Shown: positions 63,316 through 64,000 of the stretch, piece by piece
Position numbering within the stretch: position 1 is the first letter of the stretch
How the letters are laid out: every line of letters begins with the position of its first letter
Assembly: GCF_003860345.1 (NCBI RefSeq)
Contig: NZ_CP034179.1
Location: 1,054,001 to 1,118,000, forward strand
DNA length: 64,000 nucleotides
Origin: Caenibius tardaugens NBRC 16725
GTDB taxonomy: Bacteria; Pseudomonadota; Alphaproteobacteria; Sphingomonadales; Sphingomonadaceae
Direction: 5' to 3'
Notes under the pieces: generated by a model
Database searches by the model: none
Told to the model about the DNA's origin: nothing
The model's input: the letters and a program-made list of their open reading frames with translations, nothing else
Position numbers and translations under genes: made by a program

Positions 63316-63600
63316 ATGAACAAGCTGATCCGCATTTCCACCGCTGCTCTTCTGGCGATTTCGGCACTTGGCGCCGCCAGCATGCCCGCCAATGCCGCGG
63401 CTTGCCGGGATGCCCATGGGCGTTTCGCCAAGTGCCCCGTCAGCGCCACCGCACCAGCAAAGACAGCCAAGACAACCCGGGCCTCGCACAAGGTCGCCGC
63501 CAAGAAGGCTTCCCCTTCGAAGCAAGCAGCTGCTGCCAGCGTCAAGGCGGCTCCGGCAACAACCAAGACGCCAGCAAAGGCTCCCGCTCACAAGGGCTGA
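63316..63600 (+). CDS. Secreted Ala/Lys-rich small protein
   Basis: A 94-residue protein with a signal peptide (about residues 1-28, ending P-A-N-A-A), a short region with two Cys around R-D-A-H-G-R-F-A-K-C-P, and a low-complexity Ala/Lys/Thr/Pro tail. ATG 63316 follows GAAAGGA at 63301-63307. The C-x-D-x-x-G-R-F-x-K-C-P segment is seen in small sphingomonad secreted proteins, but no function is known. It stands alone, ahead of a strong hairpin. Confidence 0.75.
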   Translation: MNKLIRISTAALLAISALGAASMPANAAACRDAHGRFAKCPVSATAPAKTAKTTRASHKVAAKKASPSKQAAAASVKAAPATTKTPAKAPAHKG

Positions 63601-63640
63601 CAAAGCCGCATAACCATCCCCCATCGACAGCGAGAGAACG

Positions 63641-63670
63641 GAAACGGATGACCGCAAGGTCATCCGTTTC
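63641..63670. terminator. Bidirectional terminator-like hairpin
   Basis: Perfect 13-base stem (63641-63653 and 63658-63670) closed by a GCAA tetraloop, lying between the + strand small-protein gene and the end of the convergent TBDR gene. No long T-run on either side, but position between convergent genes suits a shared terminator. Confidence 0.6.
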
Positions 63671-63754
63671 TGGCGTCATCCCGGATCGCGCATGTCCTGC
63701 GGGATATCGCCCCGCCGCCACACCAAACGGGTGCGCCCCCTCCGGCCCGCAGCC

Positions 63755-64000
63755 TCAGAAATTGTAGCGCACGCGCATGCCGTACATGCGGGGTTCCCCA
63801 TACAAGGCCGCCGACGAGAGCAGCGAGCCAGTCTGGAACACGTGCGTGTTGTTGATCTGATACAGTTTGTTGGTCAGATTGGTTGCGTATGCCGTGACAT
63901 CGACATTCGAACCCATGATATCCGACCAAGTGGCTGACAGGCTGAGCAGGCCGAACGATTTGAAGTAGGAATCCGGCTGCACCTCCGGAAGCAGGAATGC
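63755..64000 (-). CDS. TonB-dependent receptor, C-terminal fragment (gene continues past the window)
   Basis: The frame is open from base 64000 to the stop at 63755, encoding the last about 81 residues of a TBDR barrel. Visible are a beta-strand pattern, A-T-N-L-T-N-K-L-Y, and the ending G-E-P-R-M-Y-G-M-R-V-R-Y-N-F with the C-terminal Phe; this final block is highly conserved in sphingomonad TBDRs. The start lies outside the window. Neighbouring catabolic genes are presumably upstream (beyond 64000). Confidence 0.9.
   Translation of the reverse strand, partial: AFLLPEVQPDSYFKSFGLLSLSATWSDIMGSNVDVTAYATNLTNKLYQINNTHVFQTGSLLSSAALYGEPRMYGMRVRYNF

Noticed and set aside
1-64000. tRNA, rRNA, CRISPR, insertion sequences, prophage
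   Set aside because: No cloverleaf, rRNA, regularly spaced repeats, transposase or integrase was recognised on either strand by reading; a tRNAscan or Infernal run would be decisive.

Overview
The window looks like a chromosome or megaplasmid segment of an alphaproteobacterium of the order Sphingomonadales (Novosphingobium/Sphingobium-like). The basis is the GC-rich coding style, five complete and one partial TonB-dependent receptors (TBDRs) of the I-V-V-T-A-x-[KR]-R type dispersed among catabolic operons, LuxR and AraC regulators beside them, Tad-type pseudopilin genes, and an AcvB/MprF lipid-modification operon. This is a judgement from protein style; no database was searched. No rRNA, tRNA, CRISPR array, insertion sequence or phage gene was seen.

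Layout. 1-1449 (-): an autotransporter-like beta-helix protein cut by the window start. 1.9-6.5 kb (+): TBDR, MmgE/PrpD-family protein, short-chain dehydrogenase. 6.6-13.3 kb (-): a LuxR regulator broken by a frameshift, a VOC protein, an old-yellow-enzyme/Fe-S/FAD reductase, an NTF2-like protein and a TBDR; an AraC regulator diverges from that TBDR. 14.7-16.5 kb: AI-2E-family transporter. 16.7-20.7 kb: a LuxR regulator diverging from a tight operon of P450, [2Fe-2S] ferredoxin, limonene-epoxide-hydrolase-like enzyme and luciferase-like monooxygenase. 21.2-23.4 kb: three TadG/TadE-type genes. 23.6-34.7 kb: phenylacetyl-CoA (paa) catabolism: a TetR (PaaR-like) regulator, paaH-I-J then paaA-B-C-D-E-F on the minus strand, paaG and paaZ on the plus strand, with two related operator-like sites. 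PaaK (phenylacetate-CoA ligase) is absent.

35.1-46.2 kb: an AraC regulator diverging from an aromatic ring-dioxygenation and meta-cleavage operon: dioxygenase alpha and beta, dihydrodiol dehydrogenase, extradiol dioxygenase, C-C hydrolase, Rieske ferredoxin, acyl-CoA ligase, TBDR and thiolase. 46.5-52.4 kb: another TBDR, an AraC regulator paralogous to the one at 13.4 kb, an NTF2-like protein and a GMC oxidoreductase. 52.4-63.2 kb: a two-component system with a PDZ membrane protein and a basic secreted protein, facing an operon for AcvB, a VirJ-like protein, a DUF2147 protein, MprF (lysyl-phosphatidylglycerol synthase/flippase), a SulP transporter and a ParB-like protein. The window ends in the C-terminus of another TBDR (-).

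How it may work together. TBDRs import aromatic or terpenoid-like substrates. The P450 operon could epoxidise an alkene and open it to a diol. The dioxygenase operon opens an aromatic ring and releases a carboxylic acid, which the linked CoA ligase and thiolase could process; an arylacetic acid would feed directly into the neighbouring paa pathway. The last 11 kb is a separate envelope-charge module, probably responding to acid or cationic peptides. Two genes (the LuxR gene at 6.6-7.8 kb and paaJ) carry apparent one-base frameshifts in G/C homopolymers.
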